Shown piece after piece: positions 51,571 through 60,232 of a stretch of 64,000 bases of DNA. Where the stretch lies: assembly GCA_030428885.1 (NCBI GenBank), contig JAUIEJ010000004.1, forward strand, positions 1-64,000. Direction: 5' to 3'. Made by a program: the position numbers and the translations under genes. This DNA comes from Gemmatimonadota bacterium. Lineage in GTDB: Bacteria > Gemmatimonadota > Gemmatimonadetes > Longimicrobiales > Gaopeijiaceae. The notes beneath the pieces are model-generated. The model saw only the letters and a program-made list of their open reading frames with translations. It was not told where the DNA came from and searched no databases. How positions within the stretch are numbered: position 1 is the first letter of the stretch; every line of letters starts with the position of its first letter.

Positions 51571-52096
51571 GCCCCCAAACGGACATATCTCGCGGCAGGC
51601 GCGCCGTTGTGGACGATCGGGGGCGTTCGGAAAGACGCGGCGCGACGACCGGGGGAGGCGCCTCGCCCTCAAGTGACCCCAAGTCCGGCCGGCCGGGCGG
51701 TTCGGGTCGGTTCGTGCGGCCTGGGCGCCTCTAGTTGACCCGACACCCTCGACCGCTGACACGAGTGGTTGATTGGGGGCGCTCCCGCGCCCCCAAACGG
51801 ACATTTCTCGCGGGAGCCGCGCCGTTGGGGTGGCTTGGGGGCGTTCGGAAAGACGCGGCGCGACGACCGGGGGAGGCGCCTCGCCCTCAAGTGACCCCAA
51901 GTCCGGCCGGCCGGGCGGTTCGGGGCGATTCGTGCGGCCTGGGCGCCTCTAGTTGACCCGACACCCTCGACCGCTGACACGAGTGGTTGATTGGGGGCGC
52001 TGGGGCGCCCCCAAACGGACATTTCTCGCGGCAGGCGCGCCGTTGGGGTGGCTTGGGGGCGTTCGGAAAGACGCGGCGCGACGACCGGGGGAGGCG
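51571..52096. repeat. 218-bp tandem direct repeat array, 2.4 copies
   Basis: A unit beginning GCCCCCAAACGGACAT starts at 51571, 51789 and 52007, so the period is exactly 218 bp. Two copies are complete and the third stops after about 90 bases at GACCGGGGGAGGCG. Copies 1 and 2 differ at roughly 13 positions (about 94% identity). Each junction forms a hairpin with 10-bp stem TTGGGGGCGC/GCGCCCCCAA and a 4-base loop (51773-51796, loop TCCC; 51991-52014, loop TGGG). The 640-base space between dctP and the convergent yhbY-like gene contains nothing else recognisable. 218 is not a multiple of three, so coding repeats are unlikely. Confidence 0.92.
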
Positions 52097-52190
52097 ATGA
52101 CCGGGGGAGGCGGGGACCGCCGGGAACTGTGGGGTCGGCCGGGCAGGCGAGTGCTGCCGGCGAGACCGGGTCGCCCGGGGGCGCCCGCGC

Positions 52191-52490
52191 CTACCGGGGG
52201 AGCCGGATCTCCGGCTCCTCCGGGAACGGGCGGTAGAGCACCACCACCCGCCCGATGGTCTGGGCCACTTCGGCCCCCTCCACCCGCTCCACCAGTTGGT
52301 CGGCCGTGTCCCAGGCGTCGTCGGGTGCGCCGTCCTGGATCCGGACCTTCAGGAGCTCCCGGGTATTGAAGGCGTCCAGGAGCGACTGGACCACGGCATC
52401 GGTGACCCCGGCCGAGCCCACGTGGACCACGGGCTGCAGGCCGTGGGCCCGGGAACGGAGAAAGGCGCGTTGCTTCGAAGTGAGGGGCAT
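52191..52490 (-). CDS. yhbY: CRM-domain RNA-binding protein (YhbY family)
   Basis: The 99-residue protein is a complete single CRM domain: LTSKQRAFLRSRAHGLQPVV, the GxxG loop in HVGSAGVTDAVVQSLLDAF, RELLKVRIQDGAPDDAWDTA and AQTIGRVVVLYRPFPEEPEI. YhbY-type proteins bind the pre-50S ribosome. It begins six bases after the AlkA-type gene stop on the same strand. Confidence 0.9.
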   Translation of the reverse strand: MPLTSKQRAFLRSRAHGLQPVVHVGSAGVTDAVVQSLLDAFNTRELLKVRIQDGAPDDAWDTADQLVERVEGAEVAQTIGRVVVLYRPFPEEPEIRLPR

Positions 52491-52496
52491 GATGGG

Positions 52497-53126
52497 TCAG
52501 GGCGTGTCGTCGTCGGTGAATTCCAGGGCCCGCCAGCAATACCACGCCGCCGCGCTGCGCCAGGGACGGAGATGGTCCGCCGCGTCGCCCAGGTCCCGGG
52601 CGGCGGGCCGCTCGTCGAGCCCGTGGATCCGGGCCCATCCGGACCGGACCCCGAGGTCGCCCACGGGCCACACGTCGGGCCGGCCGAGGCGGAACATGAG
52701 AAACATCTCGGCGGTCCATCGACCCACACCCCACACCCGGGTGAGGCGGTCCACCACCCCGTCGTCGTCCAGCGCCCCCAGCGCCTGTTCGGCCAGCTCC
52801 ACCGTACCGTCGCCGGCCTTGGCCGCCAGGTCCAGGATCGCCTTGGTCTTCGCCGCCGACAGCCCCGCCGCGCGCAGGCGGACCGGGTCGGCGGCCAGGA
52901 GCGACGCGGGGGTCACGACGCCGCCGAGCTCCGCCACCACCCTCCCGTGGATCGTCCGGGCGGCGGCTCCGGCGAGCTGCTGGAAGACGATGGCCCGGGT
53001 GAGGTATTCGAAGCAGGGCTCCCTCGACACCAGGTCGTCCACCGGACCCACCCGCTCGACCCACGGACCGAACGCCGCGTCGGCCGCCAGATGAGCGACC
53101 CCCTCCCGCCACGTCGCCGACGTCAC
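52497..53126 (-). CDS. DNA-3-methyladenine glycosylase II (AlkA-type, HhH-GPD)
   Basis: The 209-residue protein holds the HhH-GPD fold: YLTRAIVFQQLAGAAARTIH, the helix-hairpin-helix RVWGVGRWTAEMFLMF and the catalytic Asp in WPVGDLGVRSG. It lacks the N-terminal extra domain of E. coli AlkA and a C-terminal iron-sulfur motif, as in short bacterial AlkA-type enzymes. It excises alkylated bases. The GTG overlaps the stop of the TRAP large subunit (GTGA), an odd partner for a repair gene. Confidence 0.88.
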   Translation of the reverse strand: MTSATWREGVAHLAADAAFGPWVERVGPVDDLVSREPCFEYLTRAIVFQQLAGAAARTIHGRVVAELGGVVTPASLLAADPVRLRAAGLSAAKTKAILDLAAKAGDGTVELAEQALGALDDDGVVDRLTRVWGVGRWTAEMFLMFRLGRPDVWPVGDLGVRSGWARIHGLDERPAARDLGDAADHLRPWRSAAAWYCWRALEFTDDDTP

Positions 53127-54430
53127 GCCGGACGCGCCATCCAGATGAGTCCAGCCAGGACGGTGAGCTGGATCAGGATGAAGGGAATGGCCCCGGCGTA
53201 GATGCGTGTGGTGGCGATGGACTTGGGTGTCACCCCCCGCAGATAGAAGAGGGAGAAGCCGAAGGGCGGAGTGAGAAACGAGGTCTGGAGGTTCACCGCG
53301 AGGATGATGCCCAGCCAGGTGAGGTCCAGGCCCAGTTGCCGGGCGGGCAACAGGAGCAGGGGCACGATGATGAACGCGATCTCGAAGAAGTCGATGAAGA
53401 AGCCCAGCAGGAACACGATGACGTTCACCGCCAGGAGGAACCCGAGCCATCCGCCCGGAAGCCCGGACAGGGTGTCGGCGATCCAGAGGTCGCCGTCCAG
53501 CCCACGGAAGACCAGGGCGAAGGCCGTGGATCCGATGAGGAGGAAGACCACCATGATGGTCAGGCGGCTCGTCTCCTCCATGGCCGCCTCGAGGGTCGCG
53601 CGCCCCAGGCTGCGATTGAGGGCGGCCAGGACCATGGCCCCCACCGCTCCGAGAGCCCCGGCCTCGGTGGGGGTGGCCACCCCGGCGAAGATGCTGCCCA
53701 GCACCACGACGATGAGGGCCAGGGGCGGCACCATGGTCTTGAGCACGCGCCTGGCCAGCCCTCCCAGGGAGGCGGCGCGCTGCTCCGGCGGCAGCGCCGG
53801 CGCCCACTCGGGCTTGAGCCACGCCACGATCACGGTATAGACGGCATAGGCCCCGGTGAGGACCAGGCCGGGCACCAGCGCCGTGCGGAAGAGGTCGCCC
53901 ACGCTCACCCCCATCTGATCGCCCAGGACGATGAGCACGATGGAGGGGGGGATGATCTGCCCCAGGGTGCCCGACGCCGCGATGACACCGCACGAGAACG
54001 AGGGCTTGTAGCCGTTCCGGAGCATGACGGGGAGGGAAATCAGTCCCATGGCGGTGACCGACGCCCCCACCACCCCCGTGGCCGCCGCCAGGAGGGCCCC
54101 CACGAAGATCACCCCCAAGGCGAGGCCCCCGCGGAACCGACCGAAGAGCACGCCGATGGTCTCCAGGAGGTCTTCGGCGAGCCGGGACTTCTCCAGCACC
54201 GTTCCCATGAAGATGAAGAACGGAATCGCCAGCAGCGTGGGGTTGGACATGGTCCCGAACGTGCGCTCGGGCATGGCGTTGAGGAGCACCATGTCGAAGT
54301 GCCCCGTGGCGCTGGCCACCACCGCGAAGAGCAGGGCCGTCCCCGCCAGGGCGAAGGCCACGGGAAAGCCCGTGAAGATGAAGAGCAGCACGCCCCCGAA
54401 CATGAGGGGACCCCAGGTTTCTCCTCCCAT
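53123..54430 (-). CDS. TRAP transporter large permease subunit (DctM-type)
   Basis: The 435-residue protein has about twelve to thirteen membrane helices and DctM hallmarks: NPTLLAIPFFIFMGTVLEKS, GVVGASVTAMGLISLPVMLR, ASGTLGQIIPPSIVLIVLGD, ATPTEAGALGAVGAMVLAAL and the closing LQTSFLTPPFGFSLFYLRGV. It forms the ion-coupled transport channel with DctQ. Its ATG overlaps the DctQ stop (TGATG). No binding-protein gene lies on this strand; the DctP gene is at 50395-51549 in the opposite direction. Confidence 0.94.
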   Translation of the reverse strand: MGGETWGPLMFGGVLLFIFTGFPVAFALAGTALLFAVVASATGHFDMVLLNAMPERTFGTMSNPTLLAIPFFIFMGTVLEKSRLAEDLLETIGVLFGRFRGGLALGVIFVGALLAAATGVVGASVTAMGLISLPVMLRNGYKPSFSCGVIAASGTLGQIIPPSIVLIVLGDQMGVSVGDLFRTALVPGLVLTGAYAVYTVIVAWLKPEWAPALPPEQRAASLGGLARRVLKTMVPPLALIVVVLGSIFAGVATPTEAGALGAVGAMVLAALNRSLGRATLEAAMEETSRLTIMVVFLLIGSTAFALVFRGLDGDLWIADTLSGLPGGWLGFLLAVNVIVFLLGFFIDFFEIAFIIVPLLLLPARQLGLDLTWLGIILAVNLQTSFLTPPFGFSLFYLRGVTPKSIATTRIYAGAIPFILIQLTVLAGLIWMARPA

Positions 54431-54990
54431 CAGGCGTGCCCCTCGTGGGGGCGCGGATGGGGTTCGTCGGCGTCGGGGGCCCGGATCACCTCGATCTGAC
54501 GGATCAGGTGCGCCACCCCCTGGAGAGCCAGGAGCAGGAACGACACCAGGATCACCGCCTTGATGGGCCAACGCGGGAGTCCCCCGGGATCGGGCGAGGT
54601 CTCACGCACCGACCAGGACGCCTTCACCACGGGCCACGACACCTTGAGCATCAACGCCGAGAACGGCAGCAGGAACAGGAGCGTCCCCACCAGATCGATC
54701 CACGCCTGACGCCGGGCCGACAACCGTTGGAAGAGCACGTCCACCCGCACGTGCACGTCCTTCCGCAGGCCGTATGCGGCCCCCAGGAGGAAGATCAGGG
54801 AGAAGAGGTACCACTGGAGCTCGTTGAGGGCATTGGAGCTCAGGGGCACCCCGGCGAAGCGGGTCAGGTACCGGGCGACGGCGTTGTAGGCCCCCATGAG
54901 GACCATGGCCAGGGCCAGCCACCGGAGCACGGCGCCGATGCGGTCGTTGAGAGATTCGACCGCACCGGCGAAGCGGGAGAGGGAATGCAT
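54430..54990 (-). CDS. TRAP transporter small permease subunit (DctQ-type)
   Basis: The 186-residue protein has four membrane helices: LRWLALAMVLMGAYNAVARY, NELQWYLFSLIFLLGAAYGL, WIDLVGTLLFLLPFSALML and PIKAVILVSFLLLALQGVAHL. The phrases ALNELQWYLF and RKDVHVRVDVLFQRLS are typical of DctQ. It pairs with DctM in the inner membrane and is translated just ahead of it. The C-terminus is His/Pro-rich. Confidence 0.93.
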   Translation of the reverse strand: MHSLSRFAGAVESLNDRIGAVLRWLALAMVLMGAYNAVARYLTRFAGVPLSSNALNELQWYLFSLIFLLGAAYGLRKDVHVRVDVLFQRLSARRQAWIDLVGTLLFLLPFSALMLKVSWPVVKASWSVRETSPDPGGLPRWPIKAVILVSFLLLALQGVAHLIRQIEVIRAPDADEPHPRPHEGHA

Positions 54991-55041
54991 CGGGCCAGAA
55001 TGCGGCCCCGGGCCACGGGGCGCAATCGACAGCCCCGTGCG

Positions 55042-55383
55042 TCAGACCCCGGCCCGGGCGCCGATCCAGTCGCAGACCGTGGCGATGAGTTCCAGCCCCA
55101 CCTCGCCGTCCAGGCGGAGGCGCACTTCGGCGCCGTGGCGCTCGGCCTCCACCAGCCCCGCCCGACGGAGCACCGCCACGTGCCGGGCCATGGTGGACTG
55201 GGGCCAGTCGAACTCCTCCAGGAGGTCTCGTTGGGTGGTGATCCGGCCGTCTCCCAGTACGCAGGCCAGGCGGAGGCGATCGGGATGGGCCAGGGCCTTG
55301 AAGACCTCGGCGGCCTGGTCGAACTCCTGGTCGTCCAGCGGGATCGGCGGCACGGTGTCGCTCCTGGCGGGGTCCACCTTCAC
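55042..55383 (-). CDS. ArsR-family winged-helix regulator
   Basis: The 113-residue protein has the ArsR helix-turn-helix: AAEVFKALAHPDRLRLACVL, TQRDLLEEFDWPQSTMARHVAVLRRAGLVEAE (about residues 50-82) and a wing AEVRLRLDGEVG. The metal-binding CVC motif on helix alpha-3 is missing, so it may sense something other than soft metals. It lies 51 bases upstream of dctQ... on the same strand as the TRAP genes but separated from them, so it could regulate the transporter. Confidence 0.88.
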   Translation of the reverse strand: MKVDPARSDTVPPIPLDDQEFDQAAEVFKALAHPDRLRLACVLGDGRITTQRDLLEEFDWPQSTMARHVAVLRRAGLVEAERHGAEVRLRLDGEVGLELIATVCDWIGARAGV

Positions 55384-55474
55384 GGTGGCGAGGGGCGCCG
55401 CCTCCCGGGCAGGGGGAATCCCCCGCGACCCGTGGTGGGAAAGCTCCCGTGGCCCCGGGTCGGTGGGTCCGGGG

Positions 55475-56665
55475 TCAGGGGCCGGCCCCCTCCAGGGCGA
55501 AGCGGATCACCACCGGCCGACCGGCCTCGTCGCGCAGGACGCCCCACACCCCCTCCCGGTCCACGGCGTGCAGCCAGAAGCCCGTGAGGTCCACCTCCCG
55601 GCCCACGGCTCCCCGGTAGCGCCCCTCGGCGTCGAAGAGGTCGAAGACGGTGCGCCCGTCGCCGTCCCGGCGCACCACCCAGAGGCTCCCGTCGGCGGCC
55701 GGGACGATCCGGTCGAAGGGGGGCCAGGTGGTGGGCACCCGGTGGGCTTCGGTCTCCCGCAACTCGGCGGGGAGACGGGCCACGGCGGCGTCCCGTTCGG
55801 CCTCGGGGACCGGGACGGGCGTGTACTCCCGGACGATCTCCCGACGCGTCGTCCCGTCCAGGGCCACCCGGAGGATCCGGTAGGCGTCCCCTCCCGGGGT
55901 CACGACCCACCCGGATCCGTCGAGCTCGGCCACGGCGGCCGGTTGATGGGCCAGGGGAAGGGGGAACGCCAGACTCACGGGTCGGCCGTCCCGGGTGAAG
56001 GTGGCCTGGAGGGCCACGGGCTCGGGGACGGGGGGCGGCGGAAGGGAGTCCCGCCGCACGAAGACCCCGCCCCGGGGCAGCCACCGCCCCACCCATCGCA
56101 CCACGGCGTCGTCGACCCGGCGACGCTCCACCCCCACCAACCCCGCGGCGGTCCACGACGCATTGCCCCCCGCCATGTCGTCGGGGAGGGCGAGGGCCCC
56201 CAGGAACTCCCCCTGGACACTCCACGCCGACCAGCGGGCCGTGCCCAGGTCCTCGACCCAGAGGGTGTCTCCCCGTAGGTGGAGGCGACGGGGGTACTGG
56301 AACTCGTCCTCGGCGTCCCCGCCCCGGCCGATCCGGAGCTCCTCCCGCCCGGCCCCGTCGACCCGGATCACCTGGCGGGCCTCTCCGTCCAGGATCCAGA
56401 CGCCGCCGTCTCCCGCGGGAGCGATGTCGGGCACCTGCCCGAAGGCGGGCTCCTCCTGGCCCACCCGGAGTTCCTCCACCAGTCGCGGGCCCTCGCCCGG
56501 GGGCGGATCGGGCGCGGCGGGACTGGTCACCCGCACCACCCCGTCCGGGAGCGTGTCCACGGTCCCGGCCCACGGCGGCGCGCTGTCCCCACCACCGCAC
56601 CCGGCCACCCCGAGGGTCAGGACGGCGAGAGCGCCGGCCCGGGGGCGTCGATCAGAGATAGCCAC
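55475..56665 (-). CDS. Six-bladed beta-propeller lipoprotein
   Basis: The 396-residue product has a lipobox leader (ALAVLTLGVAGC) and repeating propeller phrases: QVPDIAPAGDGGVWILDGEA, RQVIRVDGAGREELRIG, EFQYPRRLHLRGDTLWVEDL, FDRIVPAADGSLWVVRRDGD and FDLFDAEGRYRGAV. It belongs to the NHL/6-bladed type common among lipoproteins of this phylum. Its start overlaps the end of the upstream SDR gene by 14 bases. Function unknown. Confidence 0.8.
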   Translation of the reverse strand: MAISDRRPRAGALAVLTLGVAGCGGGDSAPPWAGTVDTLPDGVVRVTSPAAPDPPPGEGPRLVEELRVGQEEPAFGQVPDIAPAGDGGVWILDGEARQVIRVDGAGREELRIGRGGDAEDEFQYPRRLHLRGDTLWVEDLGTARWSAWSVQGEFLGALALPDDMAGGNASWTAAGLVGVERRRVDDAVVRWVGRWLPRGGVFVRRDSLPPPPVPEPVALQATFTRDGRPVSLAFPLPLAHQPAAVAELDGSGWVVTPGGDAYRILRVALDGTTRREIVREYTPVPVPEAERDAAVARLPAELRETEAHRVPTTWPPFDRIVPAADGSLWVVRRDGDGRTVFDLFDAEGRYRGAVGREVDLTGFWLHAVDREGVWGVLRDEAGRPVVIRFALEGAGP

Positions 56666-57581
56666 CGTCCACCGGAATCACGGCCCCCGTGATGTGTCGG
56701 GCCGCCTCGGAGCAGAGGAAGAGCACCACGTTGGCCACGTCGGCGGGGTCGCCCAGGCGACCCAGGGCGCTCCGGTCCCGGGCCCGATCCAGGATCTCGG
56801 CGGGCACCCGTTCGGTGAGGGAGTGGGTGCGGATGTAGCCCGGGGCCACGGCGTTGACGTTGATGTTGCGGGGGCCCAGTTCCACGGCGGCGGCGCGGGT
56901 GAACCCGATGAGCCCGGCCTTGCTGGCCGCGTAGTTGGACAGGCCGAACTCGGGACGCGCGCCGTGCACCGAGGCGATGTTCACGATCTTGCCCCACTCC
57001 TGGGCCCGGAGGTGGGGCGTGGTGGCCCGGAGCACGTGGAAGGCCCCGTCCAGGTTGGTGCGGACCACGGCTTCCCACTCGTGGTCGGACATGTGCCAGA
57101 GGGCCCGGTCCAGGCCGATGCCGGCGTTGTTCACCACGATGTGGAGTCCCCCGAGTTCTTCCAGGACCCGACTGACGAAGGCCCGGACGTCACCGGGCTC
57201 CCGCACGTCGCAGGGTTCGGCCACGACCCGGACCTCCATCTCCCGCAGGCGCCGCGCCACCTCCTGGGCCTCGACCCGGGAGGCACCCCCGTCGTCCAGG
57301 AAGGTGAAGCCGATGTGGATGCCCGCCGCCGCCAACTCGGTGGCCACGGCCCGTCCGATGCCCCGGGACCCCCCGGTGACGATGGCGACCCGCCCCCTCA
57401 GCCCCGGCGCCAGCCCGTGGAGCTGGGGCCGGGTCTCGGGCACGGCCGTCTCTTCGATGAGCTGCTCCACGGCGTCTTCCACGTCCCGCTCCACCAGGGG
57501 CTCGGGCGTGGACGTGGGCGCGGGCGACGGGTCCCGGCCGAAGCCGTGGGAGCGGGGTGGAGGAGTCGGTGCGGAGGCCAT
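56652..57581 (-). CDS. FabG-like short-chain dehydrogenase with N-terminal extension
   Basis: The 309-residue protein has a canonical SDR domain from about residue 60: RVAIVTGGSRGIGRAVATEL, VNNAGIGLDRALWHMS, the catalytic Ser in VNIASVHGARPEFG, Tyr-x3-Lys in SNYAASKAGLIGF, and NVNAVAPGYIRTHS, as in 3-oxoacyl-ACP reductases. The first about 60 residues are Pro-rich then helical (LVERDVEDAVEQLIEETAVP) and are not part of the usual family. Substrate unassigned. Confidence 0.9.
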   Translation of the reverse strand: MASAPTPPPRSHGFGRDPSPAPTSTPEPLVERDVEDAVEQLIEETAVPETRPQLHGLAPGLRGRVAIVTGGSRGIGRAVATELAAAGIHIGFTFLDDGGASRVEAQEVARRLREMEVRVVAEPCDVREPGDVRAFVSRVLEELGGLHIVVNNAGIGLDRALWHMSDHEWEAVVRTNLDGAFHVLRATTPHLRAQEWGKIVNIASVHGARPEFGLSNYAASKAGLIGFTRAAAVELGPRNINVNAVAPGYIRTHSLTERVPAEILDRARDRSALGRLGDPADVANVVLFLCSEAARHITGAVIPVDGGYL

Positions 57582-57661
57582 CGACCGATGCTAGGGCACG
57601 GTGCTGCACCTCCGCAACATCGCGCCCGGGGCGGGTCGCGTCCGGCCCGGGGCCGGACAGC

Positions 57662-59443
57662 TCACGACGAACCGGGCTCCTTGGCGTCCGGACGCGCCCG
57701 GGGGAGGGAGAAGCGGAGGGTGGTGCCCCGGCCGAGTTCGCTTCGCACCGAGACCTCGCCCCCCATGACCTGGACCAGGTGGCGGACGATGGCGAGCCCC
57801 AGTCCCGTCCCCCCCACCTCCCGGGCGCGGGACGTGTCGGCGCGGTAGAAACGCTCGAAGATGCGCGGCAGAGACTTCGTGGAGATCCCCGAGCCCGTGT
57901 CCCTCACGTCGACCCACACCCGACCGTCGTCGGCCCCGGGCTCGGTGCCGGCGTCGGTCGTCTCGATCCGCACCGCCACGGCCCCCCCGTCGGGGGTGTA
58001 TCGACGCGCGTTGTCCAGAAGGTTGCGCAGGATCTGCTCCACGCCCTGTTCGTCGGCCCAGGCCATGCCGTCGCCCTGGAGGGAAAAATCCAGGTCCCGA
58101 GGCGGTCCACCCTCGCTCAGGTCGTCCCACACCCGCATCGCCACGTCCGCCAGGTCGACGCGCTCCTCCCGGGGGCGCCACCCCCCCGATTCCAGCCGGG
58201 ACAGATCCAGGAGATCGTCCACCAGAAGTTGCAGCCGCACCGTGTTGTTGTGGATCGACGTGAGGAACTCCCGGCGGAGGTCCTCGGGGAGATCGTCTTC
58301 CAGGAGGGTCTCGGCGAAGCCCCGCATGGAGGTGAGAGGCGTCTTGAGTTCGTGGGACGCGTTGGCCACGAAGTCCTGGCGCACCTTCTCCAGCCGCCGG
58401 ATCTCGGTGACGTCCAGGAGGGTCGTGACGGCCCCCCCCTGATCGAGCATGCGGGACGACACGATGAGGCTCCGATCCCCCAGGTCCACGTCGCTCGCCT
58501 GGACCGGATGCACCACCGACTCCTCCAGGAGCTCCCTCAACTCGGGCTGCCGCACCACCGCGCCCACGGGCGAGAAGAGCGGCGGCTGAGGAATCCCCAG
58601 GACCTCGCGGGCCGACCGATTGGTGCGCAGGATCCGGGCGTCGTCGGTGAGGGCCACCACACCCTCGGCCATACAATCGATGAGGGCCTGCATCTCGTCG
58701 CGTTCCCGCCCCAGCTCGTTGAGACGGGCCTGGAGCTCGTCGGCCAGCCGATTGAAGGCCAGTGCGAGATCGTCCAGCTCGTGGACCCGGGTGCTCCGGG
58801 GGGCCCGGCTCGACAGATCGCCACCGGTGAGACGTCGGGCCCGATCCGAGAGGGTCACCAGGGGGCGAGTCAGCCCCCGGGCGATGAGGTAGGCCGCCAC
58901 CAGGGCCAGGACCATGGCGGCGAGCCCGGTGATGGCCACGGCCCGGGTGGCCCGTCCCAGGGTGGCCTGGATCTCGCTCAGGGTCGCGGCGACCCGGATG
59001 TACGCCGGCCCCCCGGGCCGATCGACACGCACCGCGGCGTAGAGGAACGGGGTGCCCACGGTGCCGCTGGCCCGTTCGGCAAAGCCGACGCTCCCGTTGC
59101 GCGCGGCCTGGAGCTCGGGCCGATCCCGATGATTCTCCACCGAGCCGAGTTGGCTGGCGGGCACGTCGGAATCGCCGAGCACGGTCCCGTCGGCGGACAC
59201 GAAGGTGACCCGATGGCCCAGCCGGGCCGTGAGCACGCCGGCCAGGGAATCGGCGTCGAATCCCGGGGGTGCCCCACGCACCACCATGGCGGCCAGTCCG
59301 AGCTCCCGCTCGAGTTCGGTCCGCATGATGGCGACGAGTTCCCGGCGCAGTCCGGTGCCCACCAGGGACACGACCAGGACCAGGAGGAGGGCGACGACGC
59401 CCAGAAACCCCGCGAAGAGGGGGTGGTGGATCCGGAGCCTCAC
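57662..59443 (-). CDS. phoR: Sensor histidine kinase PhoR-type
   Basis: The 593-residue kinase starts with a GTG overlapping the response-regulator stop (GTGA). It has a first membrane helix (FAGFLGVVALLLVLVVSLVG), a periplasmic sensor of about 130 residues, a second helix (ITGLAAMVLALVAAYLIA), HAMP, a PAS domain (ALIDCMAEGVVALTDDARIL), the H-box FVANASHELKTPLTSMRGFA, the N-box LRNLLDNARRYTP, and G-boxes DTGSGISTKSLPRIF and GGTGLGLAIV. PhoR-type kinases respond to phosphate limitation through PstS/PhoU; no pst gene is in the window. Confidence 0.88.
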   Translation of the reverse strand: MRLRIHHPLFAGFLGVVALLLVLVVSLVGTGLRRELVAIMRTELERELGLAAMVVRGAPPGFDADSLAGVLTARLGHRVTFVSADGTVLGDSDVPASQLGSVENHRDRPELQAARNGSVGFAERASGTVGTPFLYAAVRVDRPGGPAYIRVAATLSEIQATLGRATRAVAITGLAAMVLALVAAYLIARGLTRPLVTLSDRARRLTGGDLSSRAPRSTRVHELDDLALAFNRLADELQARLNELGRERDEMQALIDCMAEGVVALTDDARILRTNRSAREVLGIPQPPLFSPVGAVVRQPELRELLEESVVHPVQASDVDLGDRSLIVSSRMLDQGGAVTTLLDVTEIRRLEKVRQDFVANASHELKTPLTSMRGFAETLLEDDLPEDLRREFLTSIHNNTVRLQLLVDDLLDLSRLESGGWRPREERVDLADVAMRVWDDLSEGGPPRDLDFSLQGDGMAWADEQGVEQILRNLLDNARRYTPDGGAVAVRIETTDAGTEPGADDGRVWVDVRDTGSGISTKSLPRIFERFYRADTSRAREVGGTGLGLAIVRHLVQVMGGEVSVRSELGRGTTLRFSLPRARPDAKEPGSS

Positions 59444-60204
59444 CCTTCGTCGTCGGGGATCCGCAGGCGGTACCCGAAGCCTCGCACGGTTTCGACCCAG
59501 TCGCCCTTGCCCCCGAGCTTGGCCCGGAGGCGGCGGACGTGCATGTCCACGGTGCGGGTCTGGATCCGGTCGGAAATGTCGGATTCCACGTCCCACGCCT
59601 TCTCCAGGAGCTGCCGCCGACTCTGGGTGCGCCCGCGTCGCTCCAACAGGGCCTGGAGGAGACGGAATTCGGTGGGGGTGAGGCTCAACTCCTCGTCGTC
59701 CAGGCTGGCCTGGTGGGCCCCCAGGTCCATGCGGAGCGGGCCCGCCTTCAGCACCCGACCACCGGTGGCCACCGAGGGCTCGGCCATGCGCCGCAGGATC
59801 GCCTGGCACCGCAGCACCAGTTCCCGGGGCGAGAACGGCTTGGTGAGATAGTCGTCGGCCCCCAGTTCCAGACCCGAGATCCGGTCCTCCTGCTCCCGCT
59901 TCGCCGTGAGCACCAGGACGGGAATCGTCCGGGTGGCCGCCTCGGTCTTGAGGTTCTTCAGGACCTCGTCTCCCGAAAGTCCCGGAAGCATGCGGTCCAG
60001 CACCACCAGATCCGGGATCTCCCGGTTCACGGCCTTCAGGGCGTCGGGCCCGTTGGACGCCGTCTCCACCCGGAAGCCTTCCCGGGTGAGCTGGTAGGCG
60101 ATGAGCGCGGCGATGTCGGACTCGTCTTCCACGACGAGAACCCGGGGCGTCGATCCGGAATCCGGAGCCTTCTCCATGATGCTCCTCAGCGCGATGGTGC
60201 TCAT
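59440..60204 (-). CDS. phoB: Response regulator, OmpR/PhoB family
   Basis: The 254-residue protein has a receiver domain (VLVVEDESDIAALIAYQL; phosphorylation Asp in LVVLDRMLPGLSGDEVL; Lys in DDYLTKPFSPREL) and a winged-helix output domain (LSLTPTEFRLLQALLERRGR, RTVDMHVRRLRAKLG, VETVRGFGYRL). The LTPTEFRLL and SDRIQTRTVDMHV wording matches PhoB closely. A start at the second Met (MEKAP, 60177) is also possible. It is transcribed first, then phoR. Confidence 0.9.
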   Translation of the reverse strand: MSTIALRSIMEKAPDSGSTPRVLVVEDESDIAALIAYQLTREGFRVETASNGPDALKAVNREIPDLVVLDRMLPGLSGDEVLKNLKTEAATRTIPVLVLTAKREQEDRISGLELGADDYLTKPFSPRELVLRCQAILRRMAEPSVATGGRVLKAGPLRMDLGAHQASLDDEELSLTPTEFRLLQALLERRGRTQSRRQLLEKAWDVESDISDRIQTRTVDMHVRRLRAKLGGKGDWVETVRGFGYRLRIPDDEG

Positions 60205-60232
60205 TGCGTCGGGCTCCGGAGGGCCGCGGCCA

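Noticed and set aside
50338-51900. A 520-codon minus-strand frame running through the tandem repeat and dctP
   Set aside because: The repeat period is not a multiple of three, so its frames shift between copies, and the rest is antisense to a well-supported binding protein.
51571-52096. CRISPR array or integron attC array
   Set aside because: The unit is 218 bp with no short repeat/unique spacer alternation, and no GTTRRRY/RYYYAAC core pair or adjacent cas or integrase gene was seen.
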